Counted from the stretch's first letter, positions 35,690 through 45,879 are shown. The stretch: 64,000 bases of DNA from Sporosarcina jeotgali (GCF_033304595.1 NZ_CP116341.1:1159001-1223000), one strand, 5' to 3'. Numbers and translations are program-made. The notes: generated from the letters alone by a model not told the origin.

Positions 35690-35962
35690 ATGAACAAAAC
35701 TGAATTGATCAACTCCGTAGCAGAAGCAGCAGGTCTTTCTAAGAAAGATGCAACAAAAGCTGTTGAAACTGTTTTCGAAACAATCCAAGACGCTCTTTCA
35801 AAGGGTGAGAAGGTACAATTGATCGGCTTCGGTAACTTCGAAGTACGTGAGCGTGCTGCTCGTAAAGGCCGTAACCCTCAATCTGGAGAAGAAATTGAAA
35901 TCGCAGCTAGCAAAGTTCCTGCATTCAAAGCAGGTAAAGCATTGAAAGATGCTGTAAAGTGA
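35690..35962 (+). CDS. hbs: DNA-binding protein HU (HBsu)
   Basis: A 90-residue histone-like nucleoid protein. The dimer DNA-binding arm segment [18 protein letters not shown] is plain, ending in [17 protein letters not shown] 35690 follows GAGGAGGTG at 7 bases; the frame has a GTG 9 bases upstream inside the ribosome site, which is not used. The codons are of a highly expressed gene. Lies between spoIVA and folE as in B. subtilis. Confidence 0.97.
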   Translation: MNKTELINSVAEAAGLSKKDATKAVETVFETIQDALSKGEKVQLIGFGNFEVRERAARKGRNPQSGEEIEIAASKVPAFKAGKALKDAVK

Positions 35963-35974
35963 GTTCAATTACAT

Positions 35975-36020
35975 AGAAGCTCGTCAGATATCCTTAACGG
36001 ATAAGCTGGCGGGCTTCTTT
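35975..36020 (+). terminator. Intrinsic terminator after hbs
   Basis: AGAAGCTCGTCAG pairs with CTGGCGGGCTTCT (13 bp with two G-T pairs); an inner TCC/GGA pairing is possible. It ends in TTT. Confidence 0.82.
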
Positions 36021-36076
36021 CCGTTTTGCAGGTAAAATATTATCAGAGCCATCAACTGTACTGAACGCCGGGAGTA

Positions 36077-36085
36077 TGCTACTAT
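36077..36085 (+). promoter_or_regulatory. Possible extended -10 promoter of folE
   Basis: TGCTACTAT fits an extended -10 element 39 bases before folE; the -35 region is weak. Confidence 0.35.
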
Positions 36086-36123
36086 TTTGAAAGACTAGAT
36101 GTGCATCAGAGGAGGTTCCACCG

Positions 36124-36687
36124 ATGGAAGATGTGAATGTGGGAAAAATAGAACAGGCGGTCACGATGATCCTCGAAGCGATCGGTGAAGATCCAGAACG
36201 CGAAGGATTGTTGGAAACACCAAAGCGCGTAGCGAAAATGTATGCTGAAGTATTCGAGGGTATGAAGGATGATCCCCGTATGTACTTTGAAACCGTTTTT
36301 CATGAACAGCATGAAGAAGTAGTGCTGGTAAAAGATATTCCTTTTTATTCAATGTGTGAGCATCATCTCGTTCCATTTTTCGGTGTTGCCCATATTTCAT
36401 ACATACCTCGGGACGGTGTTGTGGCAGGACTCAGTAAATTAGCGAGAGCGGTTGAATCCACTGCTAAGCGTCCACAGCTGCAAGAACGAATCACGACAAC
36501 GGTTGCAGACGCTATGATGGAGATGTTGAAGCCGCTCGGTGTTTACGTCATCATAGAAGCTGAGCATATGTGCATGACAATGCGAGGCATTAAGAAGCCG
36601 GGTTCGAAAACGATTACGACTGCAGCAAGAGGAATTTACGAACACGACGATGTGAAACGGTCGGAAATTCTTTCACTCGTAAAGTAA
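36124..36687 (+). CDS. folE: GTP cyclohydrolase I (FolE)
   Basis: A 187-residue zinc enzyme that converts GTP to dihydroneopterin triphosphate, the first step of folate synthesis. The zinc and active-site residues lie in [14 protein letters not shown], with the second cysteine in [11 protein letters not shown]. As in B. subtilis it is followed by mtrB. The ribosome site GAGGAGG is strong. Confidence 0.97.
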   Translation: MEDVNVGKIEQAVTMILEAIGEDPEREGLLETPKRVAKMYAEVFEGMKDDPRMYFETVFHEQHEEVVLVKDIPFYSMCEHHLVPFFGVAHISYIPRDGVVAGLSKLARAVESTAKRPQLQERITTTVADAMMEMLKPLGVYVIIEAEHMCMTMRGIKKPGSKTITTAARGIYEHDDVKRSEILSLVK

Positions 36688-36760
36688 GGTCCCGGTCCTT
36701 TGCGGATCGCTGTTTAACTATGATATGATAGGTAAGATATGAAAGACGGGAGAGAGAACT

Positions 36761-36982
36761 ATGACTGCACCAGATTACATCGTCATTAAAGCAAAAGAAG
36801 ATGGTGTCAGTGTTATCGGGTTAACCCGTGGAAACGACACGAAATTCCACCATACGGAAAAACTAGACTGTGGAGAAGTGATGATTGCCCAGTTTACGGA
36901 ACACACATCCGCTATGAAAATCCGTGGGAGTGCAGAGATAACAACTGCGCACGGGGTTGTCTCCAGTGAAGAGAGAGCATAA
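36761..36982 (+). CDS. mtrB: trp RNA-binding attenuation protein TRAP
   Basis: A 73-residue protein that forms an 11-subunit ring, binds tryptophan and then GAG/UAG repeats in trp mRNA leaders. The core FVVIKA-like strand ([19 protein letters not shown]), [23 protein letters not shown] and MKIRG match closely. The RNA-contacting K and R residues (K37-type lysine in TEKLD, KIRG) are kept. The trp operon is not in its B. subtilis place in this window. Confidence 0.95.
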   Translation: MTAPDYIVIKAKEDGVSVIGLTRGNDTKFHHTEKLDCGEVMIAQFTEHTSAMKIRGSAEITTAHGVVSSEERA

Positions 36983-37033
36983 CAGCAACCTGCATCGTTC
37001 ACTTGTTAGATGCCTTGGAATGGAGAAACGGTG

Positions 37034-37744
37034 ATGAATAAACACGATTTGAATTCAATTGTAGAAAACTATATAAATGACTTGCAATATGTACTCCGTG
37101 AATCCATTCTCAAGCGAGAAATTGGCCGTTTCCCTGTAGACTCCATGAAAGCTTTTTTTCTTTTGCTGCCTATTGTGAACGAAAAAAATGAGGAAGACAA
37201 TCTTCGGAAGATTACATTGTCTATTGGTGCGATTCACGCTGCGCTTGATGTTCACGATCGCATTGAAAGTGCTCATGCGACGTCTGCTGAACAACAGCTG
37301 ACAGTTCTTGCTGGTGATCATTTCAGTGGAATTCATTATCGGATTTTAGCTGGAATCGGGGAGTTTGCTTTTATTCGCGAATTGTCCCAAACGATTGCCC
37401 ATATTAACGAGCAAAAAACGGCATTGCATCAAGAACGCCGTCCAACCGCTTCGGTTTTGCTGGAAAGATTAAAAGTCATTGAATCAGGATGTATTTCCAC
37501 TTTCTATAACGCATACGGTTTTGGCGATTATCTGGCGTTAACCGAAACAGTGCTGACGTTTGTTAAACTGAATGGAATGGCTAATTCTGAAGAGCAGCAA
37601 GCATTTGTTATTGATAAATCCATTATTCAACAAGCAATGGACATACTTCTCCCAACGCTCAATCATGAGCTTGAACAAATAAGTTCATTACATCCGGTGC
37701 TTCAACAGGTGATTCAAGAGATTGTAACCCCTATGAAGTGCTAA
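37034..37744 (+). CDS. hepS: Heptaprenyl diphosphate synthase component I (HepS)
   Basis: A 236-residue regulatory subunit that pairs with HepT to make the C35 side chain of menaquinone-7. It is all-helical, with SIGAIHAALDVHDRIE and a conserved LAGDHFSGIHY segment typical of the family. ATG 37034 is chosen for its match to the family N-terminus; the frame stays open 24 bases upstream. First of hepS-menG-hepT. Confidence 0.93.
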   Translation: MNKHDLNSIVENYINDLQYVLRESILKREIGRFPVDSMKAFFLLLPIVNEKNEEDNLRKITLSIGAIHAALDVHDRIESAHATSAEQQLTVLAGDHFSGIHYRILAGIGEFAFIRELSQTIAHINEQKTALHQERRPTASVLLERLKVIESGCISTFYNAYGFGDYLALTETVLTFVKLNGMANSEEQQAFVIDKSIIQQAMDILLPTLNHELEQISSLHPVLQQVIQEIVTPMKC

Positions 37745-37771
37745 GCTGACATTGAAAAGAGGAGATTCCAC

Positions 37772-38467
37772 TTGAGTCAATCTAAAGAACAGAAAGTGCA
37801 TTCTGTATTCGAATCGATATCAACGGATTATGATAAGATGAATTCTGTTATCAGTTTTAACTTGCACAAAAAATGGCGTGCAGACATTATGAAGCGAATG
37901 AACGTAAAAGCGGGATCGAAGGCTTTAGACGTCTGCTGCGGCACTGCTGACTGGACTATTTCTATGGCACAGTCGGTAGGAAGTGAAGGACATGTTACAG
38001 GGCTGGATTTTAGCAATGCGATGTTGACTTCAGCTGCTCCTAAAACGGACAAGCACCCGAATATTACTCTGATTCAAGGGAATGCGATGGAGCTTCCGTT
38101 TGAAGATCATACATTTGACTATGTGACAATCGGTTTCGGTTTACGAAATGTGCCTGATTATGAAAAAGCACTGAAAGAGATGTACCGGGTTGTTAAACCT
38201 GGCGGGATTGTCGCATGCCTGGAAACATCCCAATCAGAGATTCCTGGTTATCGACAATTATTCAGACTTTATTTTAATTATATTATGCCGGTTTTTGGAA
38301 AACTGTTCGCGAAAAGTTACAATGAGTATTCTTGGCTTCAAGAATCTGCTGATGAATTCCCAGGTCGTGAGGAATTAGCTCAGCTGTTTAAGTCTGCTGG
38401 ATTTACTCAAGTCGATTATCGTCCATATAGCGGCGGAGTAGCCGCTGGACATATCGCGATCAAATAA
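37772..38467 (+). CDS. menG: Demethylmenaquinone methyltransferase
   Basis: A 231-residue SAM-dependent methyltransferase that makes menaquinone from demethylmenaquinone (UbiE/MenG family). SAM-binding motif I is [33 protein letters not shown] and VKPGG are family hallmarks. The start is TTG 37772 after AGAGGAG. It sits between the two heptaprenyl synthase subunits, as in B. subtilis. Confidence 0.96.
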   Translation: MSQSKEQKVHSVFESISTDYDKMNSVISFNLHKKWRADIMKRMNVKAGSKALDVCCGTADWTISMAQSVGSEGHVTGLDFSNAMLTSAAPKTDKHPNITLIQGNAMELPFEDHTFDYVTIGFGLRNVPDYEKALKEMYRVVKPGGIVACLETSQSEIPGYRQLFRLYFNYIMPVFGKLFAKSYNEYSWLQESADEFPGREELAQLFKSAGFTQVDYRPYSGGVAAGHIAIK

Positions 38468-38493
38468 TAAGCAGGCGGGAGAAGGGAATCATT

Positions 38494-39468
38494 TTGGAAA
38501 AGTTGAAGGCAATGGCATTATATACAGATTTCCGAAAGGAACTCATCTATATTGAGAAAGAGCTTGAGAATGCCGTTCAATCGGACTCTCCGCTTATTCA
38601 GCAAGCATCTATGCATTTGCTGAGGGCTGGAGGAAAAAGGATCCGTCCAATTTTCGTATTTCTTTCTTCAAAGTTCGGAAATTACTCGATGGAAACAACC
38701 GCTAAAGTAGCTGTTTCCTTGGAGCTTGTTCACATGGCCTCTCTCGTACATGACGATGTCATTGACGATTCAAATATGAGAAGAGGCCGTAAAACTGTAA
38801 AATCTAAGTGGGATAATCGAGTTGCAATGTATACGGGCGACTTCATTTTTTCGCGCGCTTTGACGTCGATCGGTGAAATTGAAATGGCTTCTGTCCATCG
38901 ATTGTTAGCAGATACCATGCTTGAGATTTGCAAAGGTGAAATTATCCAATTTGATTATCAGAGAAGAACGGATCAATCGTTCCGTGATTACTTACGACGT
39001 ATTAAGCGGAAAACGGCACTTCTGTTGTCTTCTAGCTGCGAGTTGGGTGCTCTCATTTCTAATGCTGATGATGAAGTGGTGCGCAGATTAAGAAACTTTG
39101 GCTATTATGCGGGTATGGCATTCCAAATTGTTGACGATATATTAGATCTTACGTCTTCGGACAAACAGTTAGGGAAACCTGCGGGGTCTGATCTCCTTAA
39201 CGGGCACCTGACGTTACCCATATTGTACATACGAAACGAACTGGCATTTCAGCCGTATTTGACGAAAGCATTTGATGGGACGCTGTCTGAGAAGGAACGT
39301 ACTGAGATGCTGCGCTATATACGGGAAAGCGGCGCAATTGAAAAAGCCCACGAAGTTAGTGATTTGTATTTGGAGAAAGCTACAGCTGAGATTCGGTCAT
39401 TACCGGATAGCGATGCGAAAAAAGCATTCGAACAAGTGGCTGACTTTCTTGCAAAGCGAACTTTTTAA
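38494..39468 (+). CDS. hepT: Heptaprenyl diphosphate synthase component II (HepT)
   Basis: A 324-residue trans-prenyltransferase, the catalytic subunit. The first Asp-rich motif is HDDVIDDS (D87, D88, D91, D92) and the second is QIVDDILDLT; GGKRIRP and GRKT are also typical. The start is TTG 38494 (after GAAGGGAA); ATG 38512 is an alternative. B. subtilis HepT is about 24 residues longer at the N-terminus. Confidence 0.95.
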   Translation: MEKLKAMALYTDFRKELIYIEKELENAVQSDSPLIQQASMHLLRAGGKRIRPIFVFLSSKFGNYSMETTAKVAVSLELVHMASLVHDDVIDDSNMRRGRKTVKSKWDNRVAMYTGDFIFSRALTSIGEIEMASVHRLLADTMLEICKGEIIQFDYQRRTDQSFRDYLRRIKRKTALLLSSSCELGALISNADDEVVRRLRNFGYYAGMAFQIVDDILDLTSSDKQLGKPAGSDLLNGHLTLPILYIRNELAFQPYLTKAFDGTLSEKERTEMLRYIRESGAIEKAHEVSDLYLEKATAEIRSLPDSDAKKAFEQVADFLAKRTF

Positions 39469-39490
39469 ATTCTCACGGAAAAAGAAAAAA

Positions 39491-39519
39491 TTGAAAGATC
39501 GCTTGACCTTTGGTACGAT
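39491..39519 (+). promoter_or_regulatory. Sigma-A promoter of ndk
   Basis: TTGAAA, a 17-base spacer and TACGAT, with TGG just upstream of the -10, lie about 50 bases before the ndk start. Confidence 0.7.
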
Positions 39520-39567
39520 CAGTAAGGGTAATCCCGATTTGTCACTATGAAGGAGTGTAATTGAATT

Positions 39568-40014
39568 ATGGAAAAAACATTTTTAATGGTAAAACCTGAT
39601 GGCGTTCAACGCGGTCTAATCGGTGAAATCGTAAATCGTTTCGAAAGCAAAGGATATCAGCTGGTTGGCGGGAAATTGATGACAATTTCTCAAGAACTTG
39701 CAGAGCAGCATTACGGTGAGCACAAAGAGCGCCCGTTCTTCGGCGAGCTTGTTGACTTCATTACTTCTGGTCCTGTATTTGCTATGGTATGGGAAGGCGA
39801 AAACGTCATCTCTACTGCACGTCTTATGATGGGCGCTACAAACCCTAAGGAATCAGCACCAGGAACAATTCGCGGTGATTTCGCAGTCACTGTTGCAAAG
39901 AACATCATTCACGGTTCAGATTCACCAGAATCTGCAGAGCGTGAAATCGGTTTGTTCTTCAAAGAAGAAGAACTTTCTTCTTACGAAAAAGCAGTAAACA
40001 GCTGGATCAACTAA
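39568..40014 (+). CDS. ndk: Nucleoside diphosphate kinase
   Basis: A 148-residue enzyme that balances nucleoside triphosphate pools through a phosphohistidine. The active histidine H115 is in NIIHGSDS, and the N-terminus [20 protein letters not shown] is the family hallmark. It has its own promoter and terminator. Confidence 0.98.
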   Translation: MEKTFLMVKPDGVQRGLIGEIVNRFESKGYQLVGGKLMTISQELAEQHYGEHKERPFFGELVDFITSGPVFAMVWEGENVISTARLMMGATNPKESAPGTIRGDFAVTVAKNIIHGSDSPESAEREIGLFFKEEELSSYEKAVNSWIN

Positions 40015-40021
40015 TACAAAG

Positions 40022-40057
40022 CAAAAACAGCCTAGCGGGTTCCGCCGGCTGTTTTTG
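40022..40057 (+). terminator. Intrinsic terminator after ndk
   Basis: CAAAAACAGCC and GGCTGTTTTTG form an 11-bp stem with an inner CGG/CCG pairing, ending in a T run. Confidence 0.92.
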
Positions 40058-40092
40058 TTATACATAATTGTTCGATGGATGGAGGTAAAAAA

Positions 40093-40863
40093 TTGTCGGA
40101 TTACACGAAATTTATCGCCAGTGTTAAGCAAAAAACAGGAATCGACTTATCTCTGTATAAAGAAGCACAGATGAAAAGACGCCTTACTTCGCTTTATGAA
40201 AAAAGAGGATGTAAAAATTTTACCGAATATTTTGAGGTGATCCGCAGTGATCGCACTATGATGGATGAGTTTCTGGACCGAATGACGATTAATGTATCTG
40301 AATTTTACAGGAACTCGCAACGGTGGGATGTGTTGGACAAAAAGATTCTTCCACAGCTTTTGCAGAAAACTAAAAAGTTGAAATGCTGGAGTGCTGCATG
40401 TTCTACAGGTGAAGAACCCTATTCCATGGCTATGGTTCTCTCCAATCATTTGCCACTGAAAGAAATTACAATTTCAGCCACTGACTTGGATAATGGTGTT
40501 ATCGAAAAAGCAAAGGTCGGTTTATATCCGGAACGTTCCTTGAAAGAAGTACCTGCAGCTGTAAAACAAAAGTATTTTAAGCAAGAAGGCCAATTCTTCC
40601 AAGTAACAGATGAAGTGAAGAAAACGGTTATTTTTAAGCAGCATAACTTGCTGGATGATGCGTATGGAAATGACTTTGACTTAATCGTCTGCAGAAATGT
40701 CATGATTTACTTTACTGAAGAAGCAAAACACCAAATTTACACGAACTTCGCTAAAGCATTAAAGCCGGGTGGAATTCTTTTCGTTGGAAGTACTGAACAA
40801 ATTTTTAGTCCCGAAAGGTATGGCTTGGAATCGGAAGACACCTTTTTTTATAAGAAAATATGA
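40093..40863 (+). CDS. cheR: Chemotaxis protein methyltransferase CheR
   Basis: A 256-residue SAM-dependent enzyme that methylates glutamates of chemoreceptors. An N-terminal helical domain (about 1-75) precedes the methyltransferase domain with WSAACSTGEEPYSMAM and FDLIVCRNVMIYF. TTG 40093 is chosen because GGAGGT lies 6 bases upstream and the length then equals B. subtilis CheR (256). As in B. subtilis it is separated from the main che/fla cluster. With motI it implies flagellar motility. Confidence 0.95.
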   Translation: MSDYTKFIASVKQKTGIDLSLYKEAQMKRRLTSLYEKRGCKNFTEYFEVIRSDRTMMDEFLDRMTINVSEFYRNSQRWDVLDKKILPQLLQKTKKLKCWSAACSTGEEPYSMAMVLSNHLPLKEITISATDLDNGVIEKAKVGLYPERSLKEVPAAVKQKYFKQEGQFFQVTDEVKKTVIFKQHNLLDDAYGNDFDLIVCRNVMIYFTEEAKHQIYTNFAKALKPGGILFVGSTEQIFSPERYGLESEDTFFYKKI

Positions 40864-40890
40864 AAAATCCGGACTTTTCCGGATTTTTTT
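40863..40890 (+). terminator. Intrinsic terminator after cheR
   Basis: AAAAATCCGGA and TCCGGATTTTT form an 11-bp stem with a 4-base loop and extra T. It begins at the last base of cheR. Confidence 0.92.
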
Positions 40891-40977
40891 GTTTAAACAA
40901 GTAGTCAACGATGCTGTAGTTTGGTAAAGTGCTAACAATGGTTGCATTTCAGCAAGTATCAAAAGGGGGATTTCAAG

Positions 40978-42159
40978 ATGAGAGTATTAACAGCAGGGGA
41001 ATCGCATGGTCCTGAATTGACCGCAATTATTGAAGGATTGCCAGCGCAATTGCCGCTGACCGCTGAAATGATTACTAGAGAACTTTCGCGCAGGCAGGGC
41101 GGGCACGGACGTGGCCGGAGGATGCAGATCGAAAAAGATCGGGTAGTGATCTCGTCTGGTGTCCGACACGGAAAAACGTTAGGATCGCCTGTAACGTTAA
41201 CAGTCGTTAACGATGATTGGAAGCATTGGACATCTATTATGGGAATTGAACCGCTTTCCGAGGATGTTCGGCCTGAGGATATAAAACGACAGATTACTCG
41301 TCCCCGACCTGGTCATGCAGACTTAGTCGGCGGCATTAAATATGGTCACCGGGATCTTAGAAACGTTCTGGAGCGTTCATCAGCGCGCGAGACGACGATG
41401 CGTGTAGCTGCTGGCGCGGTGGCAAAACAATTTTTACGCGAACTCGGCATTCATACAGTTGCACATGTAGTTGAAATTGGAGGTATTTGTGCTGATTCTG
41501 CTTCAACTGCTGACCTTTCTATGGAAGAGCTTCGTACACGTGTCGAAGCGGATGCTGTGTACTGTGCAGACCCAAAGGTTTCACAAGCTATGGTCGAAGC
41601 AATCGATGATGCAAAGGGGCGTGGGGACACTTTAGGCGGTGTCGTGGAAGTTGTCATCGAAGGCTGCCCCCCCGGAATGGGAAGCTATGCTCAATTCGAT
41701 CGTAAGTTAGATGGGCGTCTAGCCGCTGCGATGATGTCGATTAACGCGTTTAAGGGCGTCGAATTCGGTATCGGGTTTGAAATGGCGAAACTCTTCGGAA
41801 GTGAAGTGCATGACGAGATCGCGTGGTCAGAAGAGAAGGGGTATTACAGAAAGTCGAATCGTTTAGGCGGATTAGAAGGCGGTATGTCCACCGGAATGCC
41901 GATTGTTGTCCGTGGGGTTATGAAGCCGATTCCCACGCTATATAAACCGTTAGAAAGTGTTGATATTGATACGAAGGAGCCATTTACTGCAACTATTGAG
42001 CGATCAGATCCTTGCGCGGTGCCTGCTGCTTCGGTTGTTGCAGAGCACGTAATTGCAACTGAGCTGGCTAAAGTAATTATTGAAGAGTTCCGTTCATTTG
42101 AAATGGATGGACTGAAACAAGATCTCGAACAGTATCGTCTATACGCGAAGGAGTTTTAA
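40978..42159 (+). CDS. aroC: Chorismate synthase
   Basis: A 393-residue FMN-dependent enzyme that converts EPSP to chorismate. Signature segments are [43 protein letters not shown] and [17 protein letters not shown] 40978 follows AGGGGGA; the frame is open 36 bases upstream without family similarity. First gene of aroC-aroB-aroH-hisC-tyrA-aroA (B. subtilis aroF). Confidence 0.97.
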   Translation: MRVLTAGESHGPELTAIIEGLPAQLPLTAEMITRELSRRQGGHGRGRRMQIEKDRVVISSGVRHGKTLGSPVTLTVVNDDWKHWTSIMGIEPLSEDVRPEDIKRQITRPRPGHADLVGGIKYGHRDLRNVLERSSARETTMRVAAGAVAKQFLRELGIHTVAHVVEIGGICADSASTADLSMEELRTRVEADAVYCADPKVSQAMVEAIDDAKGRGDTLGGVVEVVIEGCPPGMGSYAQFDRKLDGRLAAAMMSINAFKGVEFGIGFEMAKLFGSEVHDEIAWSEEKGYYRKSNRLGGLEGGMSTGMPIVVRGVMKPIPTLYKPLESVDIDTKEPFTATIERSDPCAVPAASVVAEHVIATELAKVIIEEFRSFEMDGLKQDLEQYRLYAKEF

Positions 42160-42162
42160 GTG

Positions 42163-43263
42163 ATGGAGCAACTCACCGTGAAAACTAAAAGTACTTCATA
42201 CGGCGTCCACATTGGCGAAAAGGTATATGATCTTTTCGCCACGGAGTATAAAGACTTACTGGACAATGCAGACAAAGTCGGGATTTTTGCAGATGCAGCG
42301 GCTGCCTCTTACCACCTCGGAAAACTTGAACAAGCGTTAAAGAAAGCCGCGATACCGTTCGAGGTACATGTCCTTCCAGCTGGAGAAGATTGTAAAACTG
42401 CAGATAATTTCTTCAGTTGTCACTCGTTTTTACTTCAGAAAAATTTCACAAGACAATCTATTCTGCTTGCGTTTGGCGGAGGAGCTTGCGGTGATCTGAC
42501 GGGATTTGTAGCTGCAACGTATATGAGAGGGATTCCTTTTCTTCAATGCCCGACCACAATTCTTGCTCACGACAGTGCCGTAGGCGGGAAAACAGCGATT
42601 AACATGCCTGAAGGAAAAAATATGGTCGGATCCTTTCATCAGCCGGCGGGTGTTTTATTCCAGCCTGACTTATTTACGACGCTTCCAAAGAGAGAAGTGC
42701 GTTCAGGAATGGCTGAACTCATAAAGCATGCAATTATTTCGGATGCTGATTGGACAGAGTCATTGCTGTTGAATTCTGACTTCCCGTACTTTTCTGCAGA
42801 AGAGTTACCGGCCGAGCTGTTAAGAGGCATTCGAGTGAAAGCTGATATTGTTGCGCAGGATGAATTCGAACACGGGAACCGCAAATTTTTAAACTTTGGT
42901 CATACTCTGGGCCATGCAGTAGAAGCATATTTTGGGTTTGGCAAAGTCAGCCACGGAGAGAGTGTCATGATCGGCATGGCTTATGCTTTTCTGATGAGTG
43001 AGGCATATGGCGGAATCACTAAGGAATTCACAAATCGATTTATCCGTTTTGCAAATCATGCAGGTTATCCGATGCGAGCTATTCTGGATGTTGAATTCAA
43101 ACCCCTGCTCGAATTCATGAGAAAAGATAAGAAAGTATCTTCCGGGGACCTGGTCTTTGTTTTGCTTCATAGTCTGGGGAACCCATTTACCGAAAAAGTT
43201 TCAGAAATTCAATGTGAACAGTCTTACCATGATTTTGTGTCGCGAATAAAGGAGGAAGTGTGA
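42163..43263 (+). CDS. aroB: 3-dehydroquinate synthase
   Basis: A 366-residue NAD- and metal-dependent enzyme of the shikimate pathway. GGGACGDLTGFVAATYMRG, PTTILAHDSAVGGKTAIN and FGHTLGHAVE carry the NAD-binding and metal-binding residues. ATG 42163 lies 9 bases after AAGGAG; GTG 42160, directly before it, is an alternative. It lies 3 bases after aroC. Confidence 0.97.
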   Translation: MEQLTVKTKSTSYGVHIGEKVYDLFATEYKDLLDNADKVGIFADAAAASYHLGKLEQALKKAAIPFEVHVLPAGEDCKTADNFFSCHSFLLQKNFTRQSILLAFGGGACGDLTGFVAATYMRGIPFLQCPTTILAHDSAVGGKTAINMPEGKNMVGSFHQPAGVLFQPDLFTTLPKREVRSGMAELIKHAIISDADWTESLLLNSDFPYFSAEELPAELLRGIRVKADIVAQDEFEHGNRKFLNFGHTLGHAVEAYFGFGKVSHGESVMIGMAYAFLMSEAYGGITKEFTNRFIRFANHAGYPMRAILDVEFKPLLEFMRKDKKVSSGDLVFVLLHSLGNPFTEKVSEIQCEQSYHDFVSRIKEEV

Positions 43264-43265
43264 AT

Positions 43266-43631
43266 ATGACAGTGAGAGGTGTAAGGGGAGCAACAACTGT
43301 AAGTCAGGATGAACAGCAAGCTGTTTTAGAAGCAACCGGGCAATTAGTTCAAACAATGGCATCAGAAAATAAGTTGAAAGCTGATGATATTGTTTCTGTA
43401 CTCATCTCTACTACAGTAGATGTGCAGTCTGCATTTCCCGCAAAAGCGGTTCGTACAATTGAAGGCTGGACATATGTCCCTGTGATGTGCATGCACGAAA
43501 TGGATGTGTCTGGCGGAATGCCGCTTTGCATACGCGTACTTATGCACGTCAATACGGAAATGTCACAGCAGGACGTCGTTCATGTGTATCAAAATGAAGC
43601 AGTACAGCTAAGGCCGGATCTTAAGAGATAA
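43266..43631 (+). CDS. aroH: Chorismate mutase (AroH type)
   Basis: A 121-residue monofunctional chorismate mutase of the trimeric AroH fold, making prephenate. VRGVRGATTV, FPAKAVR and YVPVMCMHEMDV are family hallmarks, with the arginines needed for catalysis kept (R of VRGATT; R in CIRVLM). ATG 43266 matches the B. subtilis N-terminus; GTG 43260 is an alternative that overlaps aroB. hisC follows after only 25 bases. Confidence 0.96.
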   Translation: MTVRGVRGATTVSQDEQQAVLEATGQLVQTMASENKLKADDIVSVLISTTVDVQSAFPAKAVRTIEGWTYVPVMCMHEMDVSGGMPLCIRVLMHVNTEMSQQDVVHVYQNEAVQLRPDLKR

Positions 43632-43656
43632 TTCAGCATTTAGGGGGAGTCCGCAA

Positions 43657-44748
43657 ATGAATTGGAAACCAGCACTAGCAACTATGAAGCCATACAAACC
43701 TGGACGATCTATTGAAGATGTCCAAAAAGAATTCGACTTGGAAAAGATCGTCAAACTTGCGTCTAACGAAAACCCATATGGCTGCGCACCGTCAGTCCGG
43801 AAGCTTTTAATGGATTCAGGTGTTCAAGTTGAAATGTATCCTGAAACCTCCGCTCCTCCGCTCAAAACAAAACTGGCTCAAAAATTAGGTGTGGATGAAA
43901 CGAATGTGATCCTCGGTAACGGGTCAGACGATCTTATTACAATCATTTGCCGTGCACTCTTAAATCGCGATACAAATACGTTGATGCCAACTCCATCATT
44001 TCCTCAATATGCCCACAACGCGAAAATTGAAGGTGCAGAAGTGCGTGAAATTCCGTTAACAGACGGGCAGCATGATTTAGATCGGTTTCTAAATGAAATT
44101 GACTCATCAACAGCTGTCATTTGGATCTGCAGCCCTAATAATCCAACAGGCGACCTCATATCATCTGAGCGATTAAAGAAGTTTTTGGATTCAGTACCTC
44201 CTGCAATCCTTACTGTTTTGGATGAAGCGTATTATGAATACATAACTGAGGCAAGTTATGAAAATCCAATTGAATGGCTATCTGAATACCCGAATCTCAT
44301 GATTTTACGAACATTCTCTAAAGCGTACGGACTTGCTTCATTCCGTGTGGGATATGGCATCGCCTCAACTGAAGTCATTTCAGAACTTAACAAAATCAGA
44401 AATCCGTTTAATACAAGTTCCCTGTCACTCCTTGTTGCAGAGCATGCTCTGGCAGACCAGGCGTTCATTGACGAATGTCGCAGTGCGAACGCAAAACAGC
44501 GGAAGCGCTTTGAACAGTTTGCAGAAAAACACAACCTGCACATCAACCCGTCTGAAGCGAATTTTGTTCTGATAGAAGTGCCGATGGATGCAAATGAAGC
44601 AGCTGATAAGCTGTTGCAAAAAGGCTATATTGTAAGAAGCGGAAATCTGCTTGGAACCCCAAATCGGATCCGTGTCACTATCGGTTCCGAAGAACAAAAT
44701 AATGGGTTCTTCAAAGCGTTCGAAACACTTATGACAAATAGAGGGTAA
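43657..44748 (+). CDS. hisC: Histidinol-phosphate / aromatic aminotransferase
   Basis: A 363-residue class I/II PLP aminotransferase. In B. subtilis HisC at this place serves both histidine and tyrosine/phenylalanine synthesis, so its place in an aromatic operon makes sense. The N-terminal KLASNENPYG, the middle SPNNPTGDL and the PLP lysine in RTFSKAYGLASFRVGYG are clear. Confidence 0.95.
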   Translation: MNWKPALATMKPYKPGRSIEDVQKEFDLEKIVKLASNENPYGCAPSVRKLLMDSGVQVEMYPETSAPPLKTKLAQKLGVDETNVILGNGSDDLITIICRALLNRDTNTLMPTPSFPQYAHNAKIEGAEVREIPLTDGQHDLDRFLNEIDSSTAVIWICSPNNPTGDLISSERLKKFLDSVPPAILTVLDEAYYEYITEASYENPIEWLSEYPNLMILRTFSKAYGLASFRVGYGIASTEVISELNKIRNPFNTSSLSLLVAEHALADQAFIDECRSANAKQRKRFEQFAEKHNLHINPSEANFVLIEVPMDANEAADKLLQKGYIVRSGNLLGTPNRIRVTIGSEEQNNGFFKAFETLMTNRG

Positions 44749-44752
44749 TTAT

Positions 44753-45865
44753 ATGACAACTAATGTATCTATTATCGGACTAGGCTTAATTGGCGGATCT
44801 CTAGCGTTAGCATTGAAACGTAATCCTGAACTCATCATCACAGGATTTGACCGCTCCTATAAATCTGCCGATGAAGCGTATCGGCGAGGAATCATTGACT
44901 CCGTTGCTCCGTCGGTTAAAGCTGCAGCAAAAGAAGCAGACTATATAATATTCGCTGTGCCTGTTGCGGCCACGGTTCAACTGTTGCAGGAAGCTGTAAC
45001 GTGGGACATGAAATCATCAGTAATCGTAAGTGATACAGGCAGTACCAAAAAACCAATTATGAGTGCAGCACAAGGATTGATTGAAAAAGGAATTACCTTT
45101 ATTGGCGGACATCCGATGGCGGGTTCACATAAAAGCGGAATCTCGGCAGCCATAGGGCATTTATTCGAAAATGCCTATTATGTATTAACGCCTGCAGAAA
45201 ATGGTCATCCAGATGACCTCGAGCGCATGAAAACTTTATTAACCGTGACGCGAGGGAAGCTGGCTGTGTTAGATGCAGCTGAACATGATCAAATGACTGC
45301 AGTAGTCAGCCATTTTCCACATATCATCGCGTCATCGCTTGTAAATATGCTGTCTTCACAAGAACAGGGGCAGCCTTTCGTGCGACGATTGGCAGCTGGC
45401 GGTTTCCGTGATCTCACACGAATTGCTTCTGCGGACCCGGTTATGTGGAGAGATATCACAGTTCAGAACAAAGAACAGCTAGTGGATCAGCTGGATCGAT
45501 GGCTATCCGAAATGCACTCTGTACGTAAAATGCTTAATGAGAGTGATCCTGATTCGATTCAACAGTTCTTCGATGATGCAAAACATTTCCGAGACAATCT
45601 TCCATCGGTTGCACAAGACGCAGCACAAGGTGCATTATATATGCAATTTGATCTTCATATAGATATCCCTGATCATCCAGGTGTGATTTCTGAAATCACA
45701 CGGATCTTAGCTTCAAACGAGATTAGTTTAACGAATATAAGAATTGTTGAAACGCGCACAGATGTATATGGAATTCTCGTTATTAGCTTCCGTTCTGCAG
45801 CAGAACGAAACAATGCTGCACAAGTACTCGAGAAAGAAACCGAGTACTCTATGCAAATACTTTGA
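44753..45865 (+). CDS. tyrA: Prephenate dehydrogenase
   Basis: A 370-residue NAD-dependent enzyme of tyrosine synthesis. The N-terminal nucleotide motif is IIGLGLIGGSLALAL, the catalytic region includes GGHPMAGSHKSG, and a C-terminal ACT domain (about 295-365, DIPDHPGVISEITRIL) probably senses tyrosine. It lies 4 bases after hisC and overlaps the frame upstream of aroA. Confidence 0.96.
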   Translation: MTTNVSIIGLGLIGGSLALALKRNPELIITGFDRSYKSADEAYRRGIIDSVAPSVKAAAKEADYIIFAVPVAATVQLLQEAVTWDMKSSVIVSDTGSTKKPIMSAAQGLIEKGITFIGGHPMAGSHKSGISAAIGHLFENAYYVLTPAENGHPDDLERMKTLLTVTRGKLAVLDAAEHDQMTAVVSHFPHIIASSLVNMLSSQEQGQPFVRRLAAGGFRDLTRIASADPVMWRDITVQNKEQLVDQLDRWLSEMHSVRKMLNESDPDSIQQFFDDAKHFRDNLPSVAQDAAQGALYMQFDLHIDIPDHPGVISEITRILASNEISLTNIRIVETRTDVYGILVISFRSAAERNNAAQVLEKETEYSMQIL

Positions 45866-45879
45866 CGGAGGTGCTTTTT

